Below are positions 29,831 through 38,651 of a stretch of DNA of 64,000 nucleotides, piece by piece. Source of the DNA: Novosphingobium barchaimii LL02 (GTDB lineage: Bacteria; Pseudomonadota; Alphaproteobacteria; Sphingomonadales; Sphingomonadaceae); the NCBI RefSeq assembly GCF_001046635.1, contig NZ_KQ130454.1, positions 131,501 through 195,500 on the forward strand, in the 5' to 3' direction. The position numbers and the translations under genes are program-made. The notes beneath the pieces were generated by a model that searched no databases, was not told the DNA's origin, and saw only the letters and a list, made by a program, of their open reading frames with translations. How positions within the stretch are numbered: position 1 is the first letter of the stretch; each line of letters opens with the position of its first letter.

Positions 29831-30583
29831 CTACCTTTCGCTGGGGTAGATACTGCCCAGGACACGGCGAAAGTGTGCCTCCACCTGATCGTTGCAGGAG
29901 CAGGCGCGCTCCTTGAGGCCGGGACGGTCGAGCACCTCGATACCGCCGCGCCGGGTACGCACCACGCCGTCGCGCTTGAAGCGTTGCAGCACGCGGCTGG
30001 CGTAGCTGCGGCCGATACCCATCATCGAGGCGAGTTGTTCCTGCGTCATCGTCACGTCGTTGCGGCCGATCCGGTCGACCGCGGCGGTGAGCCATTTGGC
30101 AGCGCGCTGTTCGATGGTGTGGACCGCGTTGCAGGCGATCGACTGGAACACCTGCGCCATGACGCAGTCGGCATAGCGCGAGAACAGGTGCGCGATCGCA
30201 GCAGAGCGGTCTTTCGCCTCCTCGAGGTCGTGCATGCTGATGCGCAGGAAGAGGCCTTCGTGCAGGACGTTGGCGCGGGCATAGGCAGGCAGCGATCCGG
30301 CGCTGACGATGCCCCCCAACGCGCCTTCGCGGCCGATCAGGATGGTCTCGACGGCCATGCCGTCCTCCATCTCGACGAAGTACGAGCTCATCGCGCCGTC
30401 GGTGGGGAAGTAGCAATATTCGACGTTGTCGCCGGGGTTGTAGATAATCTCGGCGGACTTGAGCCGGCATTCGCTCAGGCGCGGCTCCAGCAGGGCCAGA
30501 TCATCCTGCCGCAAGGCCGAAAGCAGGTCGCTGCCGGCAATGGCCGCAGCCGAAACCGGGCTTGTCTGCGGGATTGAGCTCAT
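29831..30583 (-). CDS. Crp/Fnr-family transcriptional regulator
   Basis: 250 residues. Residues 25-140 form a cyclic-nucleotide-binding-type beta barrel (IIYNPGDNVEYCYFPTDGAMSSYF). The C-terminal HTH is DVTMTQEQLASMMGIGRSYASRVLQRFKRDGVV. The N-terminal Fnr iron-sulfur cysteines are absent. ATG 30583 has GAGGA 7 nt upstream. Divergent from bphO; the palindromic EcfG-type site at 30726-30752 points towards it too, about 140 bp away. Confidence 0.9.
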   Translation of the reverse strand: MSSIPQTSPVSAAAIAGSDLLSALRQDDLALLEPRLSECRLKSAEIIYNPGDNVEYCYFPTDGAMSSYFVEMEDGMAVETILIGREGALGGIVSAGSLPAYARANVLHEGLFLRISMHDLEEAKDRSAAIAHLFSRYADCVMAQVFQSIACNAVHTIEQRAAKWLTAAVDRIGRNDVTMTQEQLASMMGIGRSYASRVLQRFKRDGVVRTRRGGIEVLDRPGLKERACSCNDQVEAHFRRVLGSIYPSER

Positions 30584-30725
30584 GGGTTCGTCCTCGACGC
30601 GCGGACCCGATGACGGGCCAATGGCAAGGATAACCCCTGTTATCCCAACCGGTTCCCTCACTTCCCTGGCCGAGCGATCATAAGTGAACAGACGAGGCGG
30701 CAGGGCGGTGCTACTATGTTACTCA

Positions 30726-30752
30726 GGAACATTCGATCGCGATGTGTGTTCC
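30726..30752. promoter_or_regulatory. Bidirectional EcfG-type promoter (crp-like / bphO-bphP)
   Basis: GGAAC (30726-30730), 17 bp, GTTCC (30748-30752). Read on either strand it is GGAAC-N17-GTT. On the plus strand the predicted start is about 55 nt before bphO. Same architecture as 46089-46115 and 49304-49330. Confidence 0.6.
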
Positions 30753-30814
30753 GGGAACGGAGCGGGCCAAACGGTTCGCTTGATATCGGCCGGAAGGCCA
30801 TTTAGCGGATTACC

Positions 30815-31420
30815 ATGCACGCCGACCCCGGACCAACCGTATTGCCCGATATGCTGAGCCTCCTTCGAGATGCGACGGGCCCTTCCCATGAGCGTCTGGA
30901 CGCTTCGTTTGGTTCCCTGACTTTGTCCGGCCGCTCCGATCTGGCCCGTTTCCTGGCGGCCCACGCGATTGGCCTGGCGCCGCTGTTCCCGGCGTTCCGC
31001 GGGTTCGTCGAAGAACGACTGGGACTGGAATGCCCGGACTATCCGGCGATGCTGCGCGCCGACCTTGCCGCGCTGGGCATCGATGTCGCGGCTTTGCCGG
31101 TAGTGGACGTGCCGGCCGAAATCACGGGCGACGACGCGGCCGCGGGCGTGGCTTATGTGGTCTGCGGCTCACGCCTCGGGCTGACCATGATCCGCCAGCG
31201 GGGCTACTGGGGCGAGGCCGAGGGTTTCCGCTCCGCCTACATGACCGATGGACGCGGCCACGAGGCCTGGAAGGCGCTGGTCCCGACGCTGCGGGGCGGA
31301 ACCTTCACTCCCGCGCAGGCTGAGGCCGCGCGCGCCGCCGCGCTCGCCGCATTCGCTGTTTTCACAGGTGCCTTCGCCGCCAGCGTCGACGTCTCTGCCG
31401 GGCAGCGCACCGATGGCTGA
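30815..31420 (+). CDS. bphO: Heme oxygenase-like protein (biliverdin supply for the phytochrome)
   Basis: 201 residues of the heme oxygenase fold: an early helix with the presumed proximal His (GPSHERLD, residue about 24) and a distal-helix-like segment YVVCGSRLGLTMIRQRGYWGE. It should open heme to biliverdin IXa, the chromophore of the next gene product. The stop overlaps the phytochrome ATG by 8 bp (translational coupling), the standard bphO-bphP arrangement. Confidence 0.88.
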   Translation: MHADPGPTVLPDMLSLLRDATGPSHERLDASFGSLTLSGRSDLARFLAAHAIGLAPLFPAFRGFVEERLGLECPDYPAMLRADLAALGIDVAALPVVDVPAEITGDDAAAGVAYVVCGSRLGLTMIRQRGYWGEAEGFRSAYMTDGRGHEAWKALVPTLRGGTFTPAQAEAARAAALAAFAVFTGAFAASVDVSAGQRTDG

Positions 31421-33989
31421 TTACGAAGACGCCGCCCGCCCGGTCGACTTGTCGACATGCGATCTTGAGCCGATCCACATCATCGGCCGGATCCAGAGCT
31501 TCGGCTGGCTCCTGTCGTTCTCCAGCGACTGGATCATCAACCACGTCTCGCTCAACTGCGAGGCGCTGTTCGGCAAGGCCCCGCGCGATCTCATCGGCCT
31601 TTCCGCCACCGAGTTCCTTGGCGTCAGCGCCCTGCACGACATCCGCACCCGCCTGCAGATCCTGGGCAGCACCAACGCCGTCGAGCGCATGTTCGAGATC
31701 AACCTGCTGGGCGACGGCCAGGTGTTCGACCTTGCCGTCCATCCCTCCGGCCGATCCTTCGTGCTGGAAATCGAGCCCCACGAAGGCGGCAAGCGGCGCG
31801 ATTTCGTCTCCTACGTCCGTCCGATGATAGAGCGTCTGCGCAGCGCGCCGACGATCGAGCAGCTATGCACCAGCGCCGCGCGTCACCTACGCGGGCTGAC
31901 CGGGTTCGACCGGGTGATGATCTACCGTTTCGAGGGCGACGGCGCGGGCGAAGTCATCGCCGAAAGCCTCAACGGCATGGTCGACAGCTTCAAGGGCCAG
32001 CACTTCCCTGCTTCCGACATTCCCGCCCAGGCGCGCCGGCTCTACACCCGCAACATGCTGCGCATCATTTCGGACATCGACGATCCGACGGTGCCGATCT
32101 ACCCCGCCACCGGCCCCAACGGCGACCCGCTGGACCTGACCATGTCGGGCCTGCGGGCGGTCTCGCCGATCCATATCGAGTATCTGCGCAACATGGGGGT
32201 CAGGGCCTCGATGTCGGTCTCGATCATGCGCCGGGGCAAGCTGTGGGGGCTGATGGCCTGCCACCACTATTCGCCGCTCATCCTGTCCTACTCGGTACGC
32301 ACCGCCGCCGAGCTGTTCGGCGAATTCTTCGCCTATCTGCTGGAGCAGAAGGAAACCGATTTCTCGCTCGAGAAACGCGCGGAATCGATGCGCCTTCACG
32401 ACGAGATAATGGCCCGCGTCGCCAGCGGCGGATCGCTGCTGGAAGCCTTCGACGAGTTCACCGACTCCATCGGCCAGGTCATCCCCTTCGACGGCGTCGT
32501 CGGGTGGGTCGACGGGCGCTTCCTCGCCCATGGCAGCACGCCGAGCGAGGAACAGTTCTCCGCGCTTGCCCGCTTCCTCAACACCGCCGGCGCCAGCACC
32601 GTATGGTCGACTGACAACATAGGCGCGGTCTACGACCCTGCCGCCGAGTGGATCGACAAGGCCGCCGGCCTGCTCGCCCTGCCCGTCAGCCGATCGCCGC
32701 GCGATTACATCGTGCTGTTCCGCGCCGAACACGTGCGCGAAATGAAATGGGCCGGCAATCCCGAGAAGGCCGTCGAACTGGGCCCCAACGGGTCGCGCCT
32801 CACCCCGCGCAAGAGCTTCGAGATCTGGAAGGAGGAACGCCGCGGCTATGCCCGCGCGTGGACCGACGAGGAAGTATCGACAGCCGAATCGCTGCGCATC
32901 ACCCTGCTCGAAGTGGTGCTGCGTCTGTCCGAGGCCGCCCATAACGAGCGCGAACAGGCCAGCCTCCAGCAGGACATGCTGATCGCCGAGCTGAACCACC
33001 GCGTGCGCAATATTCTCAACCTGATCAGGGGCCTCGTGGCCCAGAGCAAGGAAGGCGCCAGGACGATCGACGAGTTCGCCGAGATCGTCGGCAGCCGCAT
33101 CCACGCCCTCGCCCGCGCCCATGACCAGGTGACCCGCGTCGACTGGTCGCCCTCCTCGCTCTACGACCTGATCCGCACCGAGACCGAGGCTTATGCCAGC
33201 CACAGCCTGGACCGCGTGGTCATTGAGGGGCCGGACGCTCTGATCGCACCGGGTGCCTTCACTACCCTGGCCCTCGTCATCCACGAGCTGGTGACCAATT
33301 CGTGCAAATACGGCGCCCTGTCGGATTCGCGCGGGGTCATCCAGATCGTGCTGAGCCGCGGTGACGACGGCTCGCTGGAGATCGACTGGCGCGAGGAAGG
33401 CGGGCCCCCGGTAAAAACGCCGACCCGGCGCGGCTTCGGTTCGACCATCATCGAGCGCACCATCCCGCACGAACTGGGCGGATCCGCGTCCGTGATCTAC
33501 CCCGAGGAGGGGCTGCACGCCCTGTTCGTCGTACCTGTGGACCATATCTCCAGCTTCGAGACGCCCGGTGCGCCCCGCCGCACCACCGTTTCAGAGCCCC
33601 CCCAGCCGGCCGACTTCACCGCGGAACTGGCGGGCGGCGTTGCGCTGATCGTGGAGGATAACGTCATCATCGCCATGGAGGCGGAAGACATCCTGCGCGG
33701 CTTCGGTTTTTCGGACTGCCGCATCGCCGGTTCGGTGGACACCGCGATGGATGTGCTGGACGCGGCCGAAGTCAGCTTCGCCATGCTCGACGTGAACCTG
33801 GGCAAGGACACCAGCGCCCCCATCGCCAGCGCGCTGCAGGAGCGGGGCATCCCGTTCATCTTCGCCAGCGGCTATGGCGAGCGCTCGCTCCAGAACGGCG
33901 AATTCAAGCGCGTTCCGGTAGTGACCAAGCCCTACGGCGAACGCGACGTGCGCGCGGCGATCGGCCGGGTGATGAAAGCGCGCGGCTGA
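31413..33989 (+). CDS. bphP: Bacteriophytochrome with HWE histidine kinase and fused receiver
   Basis: 858 residues: PAS (Cys16 in DLSTCDLEP, the biliverdin attachment site), GAF (DIPAQAR near 201), PHY with the tongue motif PRKSF near 463, HWE kinase (H-box ELNHRVRNIL near 526, N-box HELVTNSCKYGALS, and WREEGG), and a C-terminal receiver (about 745-858, phosphoacceptor Asp in MLDVNL). The receiver has PFIFASGYG, close to the FAT-GUY signature of receivers involved in the alphaproteobacterial stress response. Red/far-red sensor. Preceded by bphO and an EcfG-type promoter. Confidence 0.95.
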   Translation: MADYEDAARPVDLSTCDLEPIHIIGRIQSFGWLLSFSSDWIINHVSLNCEALFGKAPRDLIGLSATEFLGVSALHDIRTRLQILGSTNAVERMFEINLLGDGQVFDLAVHPSGRSFVLEIEPHEGGKRRDFVSYVRPMIERLRSAPTIEQLCTSAARHLRGLTGFDRVMIYRFEGDGAGEVIAESLNGMVDSFKGQHFPASDIPAQARRLYTRNMLRIISDIDDPTVPIYPATGPNGDPLDLTMSGLRAVSPIHIEYLRNMGVRASMSVSIMRRGKLWGLMACHHYSPLILSYSVRTAAELFGEFFAYLLEQKETDFSLEKRAESMRLHDEIMARVASGGSLLEAFDEFTDSIGQVIPFDGVVGWVDGRFLAHGSTPSEEQFSALARFLNTAGASTVWSTDNIGAVYDPAAEWIDKAAGLLALPVSRSPRDYIVLFRAEHVREMKWAGNPEKAVELGPNGSRLTPRKSFEIWKEERRGYARAWTDEEVSTAESLRITLLEVVLRLSEAAHNEREQASLQQDMLIAELNHRVRNILNLIRGLVAQSKEGARTIDEFAEIVGSRIHALARAHDQVTRVDWSPSSLYDLIRTETEAYASHSLDRVVIEGPDALIAPGAFTTLALVIHELVTNSCKYGALSDSRGVIQIVLSRGDDGSLEIDWREEGGPPVKTPTRRGFGSTIIERTIPHELGGSASVIYPEEGLHALFVVPVDHISSFETPGAPRRTTVSEPPQPADFTAELAGGVALIVEDNVIIAMEAEDILRGFGFSDCRIAGSVDTAMDVLDAAEVSFAMLDVNLGKDTSAPIASALQERGIPFIFASGYGERSLQNGEFKRVPVVTKPYGERDVRAAIGRVMKARG

Positions 33990-34048
33990 GACGCCCTGAG
34001 ATTCAGGGCTGACCGGGCTGCCGCGACGAAGCGGCAGCCCGCACGAGA

Positions 34049-34288
34049 CTACATCCAGCTGCGGCCATCAGCGCCGGCGCAGCCATACGGCGGCAATTGA
34101 CCCGGGAAACGGGCCTGCATCTTGTGGCAGCCCCAGGCCCGCAGGGGCGCCGGCGCATAGCCGTTCAGCGCGATGCCGACTTCATCGTAAGGGCTCTCGG
34201 CCTGCGCCACGTACATATACCAGCGGCCGCCGAACATCACCGTCGCCGCGACGACGACGACAATCAAAAACTTCAATACTTTCTGCAT
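34049..34288 (-). CDS. Small membrane-anchored protein of unknown function
   Basis: 79 residues from MQKVLKFL. One N-terminal membrane segment (LIVVVVAATVMFGG), then a periplasmic part with ESPYDEVGIALNGYAPAPLRAWGCHKMQARFPGQLPPYGC. The SPYDEVGI...WGC...LPPYGC pattern looks like a conserved sphingomonad family, by memory. Two cysteines may form a disulfide. Stands alone, convergent with the phytochrome. Confidence 0.7.
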   Translation of the reverse strand: MQKVLKFLIVVVVAATVMFGGRWYMYVAQAESPYDEVGIALNGYAPAPLRAWGCHKMQARFPGQLPPYGCAGADGRSWM

Positions 34289-34514
34289 TCTAGCCTTCCA
34301 GATAACCGGGCGGGCGGCTGTGCCGCCGTTAGCCGCAAGCATCAAGGCAATTCTGCCGCAAGCGCCGCCACAGGCATACAGCGACCCCAGCAAAGCCCGC
34401 GACCGTCACCTGGCAACCGAGATGTTCCGGGTTCAACGCCGAAAAGGAGCCTTGCCGGACACGCCCCAAAGCGGACATAGACCTGAGTTGCACGCTCGCC
34501 CACAAGTTGCCATC

Positions 34515-34901
34515 ATGCGGCACATGTTTGAAGGAACGCTTGCTCGACAATATAGCAACAGGCTCCAATTGGTGGTGCTTCTGCTCATCTGGAGTTTGTC
34601 GAATTGGATTGTCAGTTTTTTCGCTGACGATTTGAGCAACCCGGTGAGTTTCGCAGCGGTCATTCCCTTGGGTGTGATCTACGCTCTGGAGAAGATTCGG
34701 CTGATGTCGTGGTTCTCGGGACTTACACTTCCAGTTTTAGCGGTTGTAATATCCGCCCATCTGTTTCTTTGGATAGGGCACAGGGTCCCGTACAGCTCAA
34801 GCTGGGCCATCAGCGGGACGTGTATCGCTCTCGTTTTATCACTCTGTTTTCTGATGGTCCGCTTATGGACATGGGACAACCGAAACCGAACTGTCACCTA
34901 A
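34515..34901 (+). CDS. Predicted four-helix inner membrane protein, unknown
   Basis: 128 residues with four hydrophobic segments (LQLVVLLLIWSLSNWIVSFF, VSFAAVIPLGVIYALEK, WFSGLTLPVLAVVISAHLF, ISGTCIALVLSLCFLMV). The start is uncertain: ATG 34515 is chosen, ATG 34524 is possible. The DNA is AT-richer than the flanks. No family recognised. Confidence 0.55.
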   Translation: MRHMFEGTLARQYSNRLQLVVLLLIWSLSNWIVSFFADDLSNPVSFAAVIPLGVIYALEKIRLMSWFSGLTLPVLAVVISAHLFLWIGHRVPYSSSWAISGTCIALVLSLCFLMVRLWTWDNRNRTVT

Positions 34902-35043
34902 TCACCATCTCCGCCCACTCGCATCGAAAGCCGATCGATAGACCGGAGTCGCCCCAAAGGCGACATTGCAGGGCGGACCGCCTTCCGGTATTTACCACTT
35001 CCTTGACGCTTATTTCGACGTGGTATGGTAGGATCAGGCATTC

Positions 35044-35322
35044 ATGTTAGGCGTTAATAGCCATTTCTATCATAAATGTATGAGGCTGGGGATGTCTCTT
35101 GGCTTGGTGATATTCGCGATTTGCACAATAGCGTATGTTATATCTTGGTTAGGTGTATTCGATTTTGGCATTTTCAAAGCTGCCTCTTTAGAATTACATC
35201 TCGATGCGTCGCCTGCAGGAATGCAAGAGCTTCTGCGAGTGGCGATGATCTCTCTTGCCTTGTCATTATTCATTGCGATTTGGCTCAAGTGGGTTGCCCC
35301 CTGGCTCGACGCTGGAAGGTAA
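35044..35322 (+). CDS. Small two-helix membrane protein, unknown
   Basis: 92 residues with hydrophobic segments GLVIFAICTIAYVISWLGVF and LLRVAMISLALSLFIAIWL. ATG 35044; an alternative ATG at 35080 would give a shorter N-terminus. In the AT-richer stretch; no family recognised. Confidence 0.5.
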   Translation: MLGVNSHFYHKCMRLGMSLGLVIFAICTIAYVISWLGVFDFGIFKAASLELHLDASPAGMQELLRVAMISLALSLFIAIWLKWVAPWLDAGR

Positions 35323-35490
35323 GATCCAAGAGAACCGAGCCCATTGCCCTTGGAATGCAATGGCAGCTACCCACCCGGAAATCGCCAATCTGCGCCCTTC
35401 CGGCCACGCCCGCATTGCTGCCGTATTCTTTTTGGCTACAAGGATACTGAACGCAAACAAGGTGCAGACTTTGCCCATGGCATTTCAAAC

Positions 35491-35775
35491 ATGACGCACG
35501 AACGTGCACGTTTCTTGCTGACATTGTTTGGAGCAGTTGCACCAGCCATCGTTTTAGGATTGGTGCCTGTTATCCTGATTTGGGCTGCGCCTTATGCCGC
35601 GCTCGTCGGATTGCTGATCATTATGGGAGCGCTTTTCATCATGGTAGGGCATGCGCTTCTCGTAGCCCTGACCGTATTCTGGGGATGCGGCGAATGCGGG
35701 AGGCAATATTTCGCCTTTTTTATGCCCTACTGGCCTTTTGATCGAGATTGTCAAAACTGCCACACCCCCGATTGA
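35491..35775 (+). CDS. Small membrane protein with C-terminal zinc ribbon
   Basis: 94 residues: two long hydrophobic helices (residues 5-55) then GCGECGRQYF...DCQNCHTPD, two CxxC knuckles that could bind one zinc. Start ATG 35491. Same helix-plus-zinc-ribbon design as the next gene, suggesting a related pair. Unknown function. Confidence 0.55.
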   Translation: MTHERARFLLTLFGAVAPAIVLGLVPVILIWAAPYAALVGLLIIMGALFIMVGHALLVALTVFWGCGECGRQYFAFFMPYWPFDRDCQNCHTPD

Positions 35776-35941
35776 ATGCCCAAACGAGTGCGGCGATTGG
35801 CGGCTTCCCACCATTTTTCGTCGTTGCCGTGCCGTCGTTGAGCGCGAAGTTCCTGAAAGCCGACCGGCAGCTACCGGGGCGAAAGCGGCCTGACGGCTCC
35901 CGCCCACTTGCGGACGTTCGCGGTTCGGTTAGTTTCGGGTG

Positions 35942-36220
35942 ATGGCGTTGAACCCTACAACAAAGTTGAGACTGGCAGTTCTCGCCCGACCCGTAGCTAT
36001 TGCGCTCGCACCGGTCGCAATCGCGCTCATGGCTGGAGGCGCAAGCTTTTGGCTAATGGCAGCGTGGCTTGTTGGAAACGGGATATTGGCATTCGCTACC
36101 GCATGCCCTCGCTGCCGCCAGAGCATCTATTGGAACGAGCAGCACCCTTGGAGATCAATCCTCGCCAAGCCGCATAGGGTTTGCACACGGTGCAGTTTTG
36201 CATTCCAAGAACAAAGGTGA
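35942..36220 (+). CDS. Small membrane protein with zinc ribbon, second of the pair
   Basis: 92 residues: two hydrophobic segments, then CPRC...CTRC with SIYWNEQHPW between them. Likely a membrane-anchored zinc ribbon facing the cytoplasm. Start ATG 35942 (a GTG precedes it directly). Similar 3' flanks after this gene and its predecessor hint at duplication. Confidence 0.55.
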   Translation: MALNPTTKLRLAVLARPVAIALAPVAIALMAGGASFWLMAAWLVGNGILAFATACPRCRQSIYWNEQHPWRSILAKPHRVCTRCSFAFQEQR

Positions 36221-36351
36221 CCAGCTTCGACGTTTGACGGCGGCTTTCCACCAAACTCGGTCATTGCCGATGCCGTCCAGATCGTCCGCTCCCACCCCTG
36301 ATCAGTCATAAAACACAGCGACGGCGCGCCTGAAAGCGGTCATCCAGTTCC

Positions 36352-38124
36352 TCAGGCCCGCATCCGCTCCTCGCCGCGATCGGCGTTCCACATCTCGACC
36401 CAGCCGCGCACGTTTTCGTACGGCATCGGGCGGCAGATGCCGTAGCCCTGCCCGGCGTGGCAGCCCATCGCCACCAGCATCGCCTGTGTCTCGGGGTCCT
36501 CCACACCCTCCGCCACCAGCGGAATGCCCAGGCTTTCGCACAGCACGACGAGCGAGTGGACCAGCGACTGGTCGAACCGGCTTTCGGTGAAGCGCGAGAT
36601 GAAAGAACGGTCGATCTTGATCTCGCTCACCGCGAATTCGCGCAGATAGCCGAACGAGGTGAACCCGGCGCCGAAATCGTCGATCGCCAGCGAGATCCGG
36701 TGATCGTGAAGCTGCTCTATCACCCGCCTTGCCTGCGCCGGATTGGCGATCAGCGCCGTCTCGGTCAGTTCCAGCATCACCCTTGCCGGGTCCACCCGGT
36801 GCCGTGCGGTGGTCTGCACGACGCGGCTTACGAAACCGGGCCGCTCCAGCATCCGGGCCGAGACGTTGATGCAGATCGCCGCGTCGCCCAGCAGGTGCTG
36901 CACCTTGGCGAACTGTTCCAACACCACGTCGAGGCTGAGATACGTGAAGGATTCCAGCAGGTGCGACTGCTCGACCGTCTCGATCAACACGTCGGCCGCG
37001 ACCGGGCCGATCTGGGGATGGGTCCAGCGCACCAGCGCCTCGAAGCCCAGGATCAGGCCGTTGCGCATATCGACCTTGGGCTGCCAGTGCCAGTCGATCG
37101 CGCGCCCGGCGATCGCCTGCTCGATGTCGCGCAGCATACCGCCCTGACCGGCCGCGCGCGGCGCGCCGCGATCCTCGCCGCGCGCGAGGACGGTCTTGTC
37201 GGCGCCCCCGCCGCGCTTGGCCTCGTACATCGCCTCGTCGGCCGCGCCGAGAAGCTCCTCGGGCGCGAAACCCAGCAGCGGGCACAGCGCGATGCCCAGC
37301 GAAGCGCCGACATGCAGCATCCTCTCGCCATGGACGATGGGCTGCGCGATCAGCTCGGTGAGTTTGGCGGCGACGGCCAGCGCCGATTCCTCGCCGTCGA
37401 CATTCTGTAGCAGCACCGCGAACTCGTCCCCGCCAAGGCGGGCGATGGTGTCCACCTCGCGCAGGTGCTCGCGCAGGCGGCGGCCGATGGCGATCAGCAC
37501 CGCGTCGCCGGCGGCATGGCCGAAGCTGTCGTTGATCTCCTTGAAGCGGTCGAGGTCGATCATCACCACCGCGAAGGGATCGCCGCTGCGCCGCGCCCGC
37601 GCGCAGGCCTGGCCGAGCCGGTCGGAGAACAGCGTGCGGTTGGGCAGGTCGGTCAGCGGATCGTGCAGGCTGCGATGGGTCAGTTCCTCTTCCTGCCGGC
37701 GCAGGTCCAGCCGGTACTGGCGCCAGGCCATCCCCTCCTCGACCGACGCCGCCACCCGTTCAGGCGAAAGCGAGCGCTTCGTGAGGTATTCGGTCATGCC
37801 CGACTTGATGGAGTCCGCCGCGATCTGCTCGTCCGCATTGCCGGTGACGGCGATGATCGGGCAATCCGGGTCGATCTCGCTGCGGATCGCGGGAAGCAGA
37901 TCGCGCCCGTCTCCATCGGTCAGCCCGAAGTCGAGGAAGACGATGTCGAAATGCGCCTCCGGCTGGCGGATCAGCCCCAGCGCCTCGGCCTGCGAGGCAG
38001 CCTGCTCCACGGTGATCTCACGCGGGCCGCGCCGCAGCATCCGCATCAGCCGTTCCCGGTCCACGTCGTCGTCGTCCACGATCAGGGCGTGGATGTTCTG
38101 GGTACCGTTGTGCAGGTTATCCAT
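36352..38124 (-). CDS. Response regulator with GGDEF and EAL domains (c-di-GMP turnover)
   Basis: 590 residues: receiver (about 11-125; DDDD acidic pocket, VFLDFGLTDG phosphoacceptor, K near EYLTKRS), GGDEF domain with intact RLGGDEFAVLL (near 233), EAL domain with GFEALVRW (near 360), INVSARML, LELTETA, DDFGAGF, IKIDRSF, AEGVED and GQGYG. Both catalytic signatures look intact, so it could make or degrade c-di-GMP. Start MDNLHNG at 38124. Last of a three-gene unit with a kinase and a receiver. Confidence 0.92.
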   Translation of the reverse strand: MDNLHNGTQNIHALIVDDDDVDRERLMRMLRRGPREITVEQAASQAEALGLIRQPEAHFDIVFLDFGLTDGDGRDLLPAIRSEIDPDCPIIAVTGNADEQIAADSIKSGMTEYLTKRSLSPERVAASVEEGMAWRQYRLDLRRQEEELTHRSLHDPLTDLPNRTLFSDRLGQACARARRSGDPFAVVMIDLDRFKEINDSFGHAAGDAVLIAIGRRLREHLREVDTIARLGGDEFAVLLQNVDGEESALAVAAKLTELIAQPIVHGERMLHVGASLGIALCPLLGFAPEELLGAADEAMYEAKRGGGADKTVLARGEDRGAPRAAGQGGMLRDIEQAIAGRAIDWHWQPKVDMRNGLILGFEALVRWTHPQIGPVAADVLIETVEQSHLLESFTYLSLDVVLEQFAKVQHLLGDAAICINVSARMLERPGFVSRVVQTTARHRVDPARVMLELTETALIANPAQARRVIEQLHDHRISLAIDDFGAGFTSFGYLREFAVSEIKIDRSFISRFTESRFDQSLVHSLVVLCESLGIPLVAEGVEDPETQAMLVAMGCHAGQGYGICRPMPYENVRGWVEMWNADRGEERMRA

Positions 38125-38174
38125 GGGCAGAGGTCCTTGCGAAGTGAGGAGCCAGGCCTCGAGAAACGCGGGTC

Positions 38175-38651
38175 TCACGGCAGATGCTGCGTTCGGGCGT
38201 ACTGCCCGATGAAGTCGGCCAGGCGGGCGAACTGCGGGCCCACGCTGGACTTAACCATGTAACCGGCGACGTGCCCGTCATAAGCGCGGCAGCGGTCCTG
38301 ATCGCGCGCCGAAGTGGACAGCACGAACACCACGGTACGGCGCAGCGCGATGTCGGCCCGGATCACGTCAAGGAACTGGAAGCCGTCCATGCCCGGCATG
38401 TTGAGGTCCAGCAGCACGATGACCGGGGTGTCGATGTGCTTGCTGGGATGGCGGCCGCGCAGGATCTTCAGCGCCTCGCCGCCGTCCCCGGCGGTCACGG
38501 TGCGGCAAGGCACCAGGTGCTTGCGGAACGAGCGCAGCACCCCCTCTATCGCCACATCGTCATCATCGACCAGCAGCACCGTACAGTCACCCAGGCCATG
38601 GCGCGCGCCAAGGACGTCGCATTCGCTGGGTATAGGGCCGAATTCATTCAT
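38175..38651 (-). CDS. Single-domain response regulator (Rcp1-like)
   Basis: 158 residues, one CheY-like receiver: LLVDDDDVAIEGVLRSF, phosphoacceptor in VLLDLNMPGMDGFQFL, and the lysine in YMVKSSV. The insert after the fourth strand (STSARDQDRCRAYDGHVAGYMVKS) is typical of Rcp1-type regulators of phytochrome-like kinases. Start overlaps the kinase stop by 8 bp. Confidence 0.9.
   Translation of the reverse strand: MNEFGPIPSECDVLGARHGLGDCTVLLVDDDDVAIEGVLRSFRKHLVPCRTVTAGDGGEALKILRGRHPSKHIDTPVIVLLDLNMPGMDGFQFLDVIRADIALRRTVVFVLSTSARDQDRCRAYDGHVAGYMVKSSVGPQFARLADFIGQYARTQHLP

Noticed and set aside
30751-30772. A second EcfG site (GGGAACGG...CGGTT) just after the bidirectional element
   Set aside because: The spacer is about two bases too short for the consensus.
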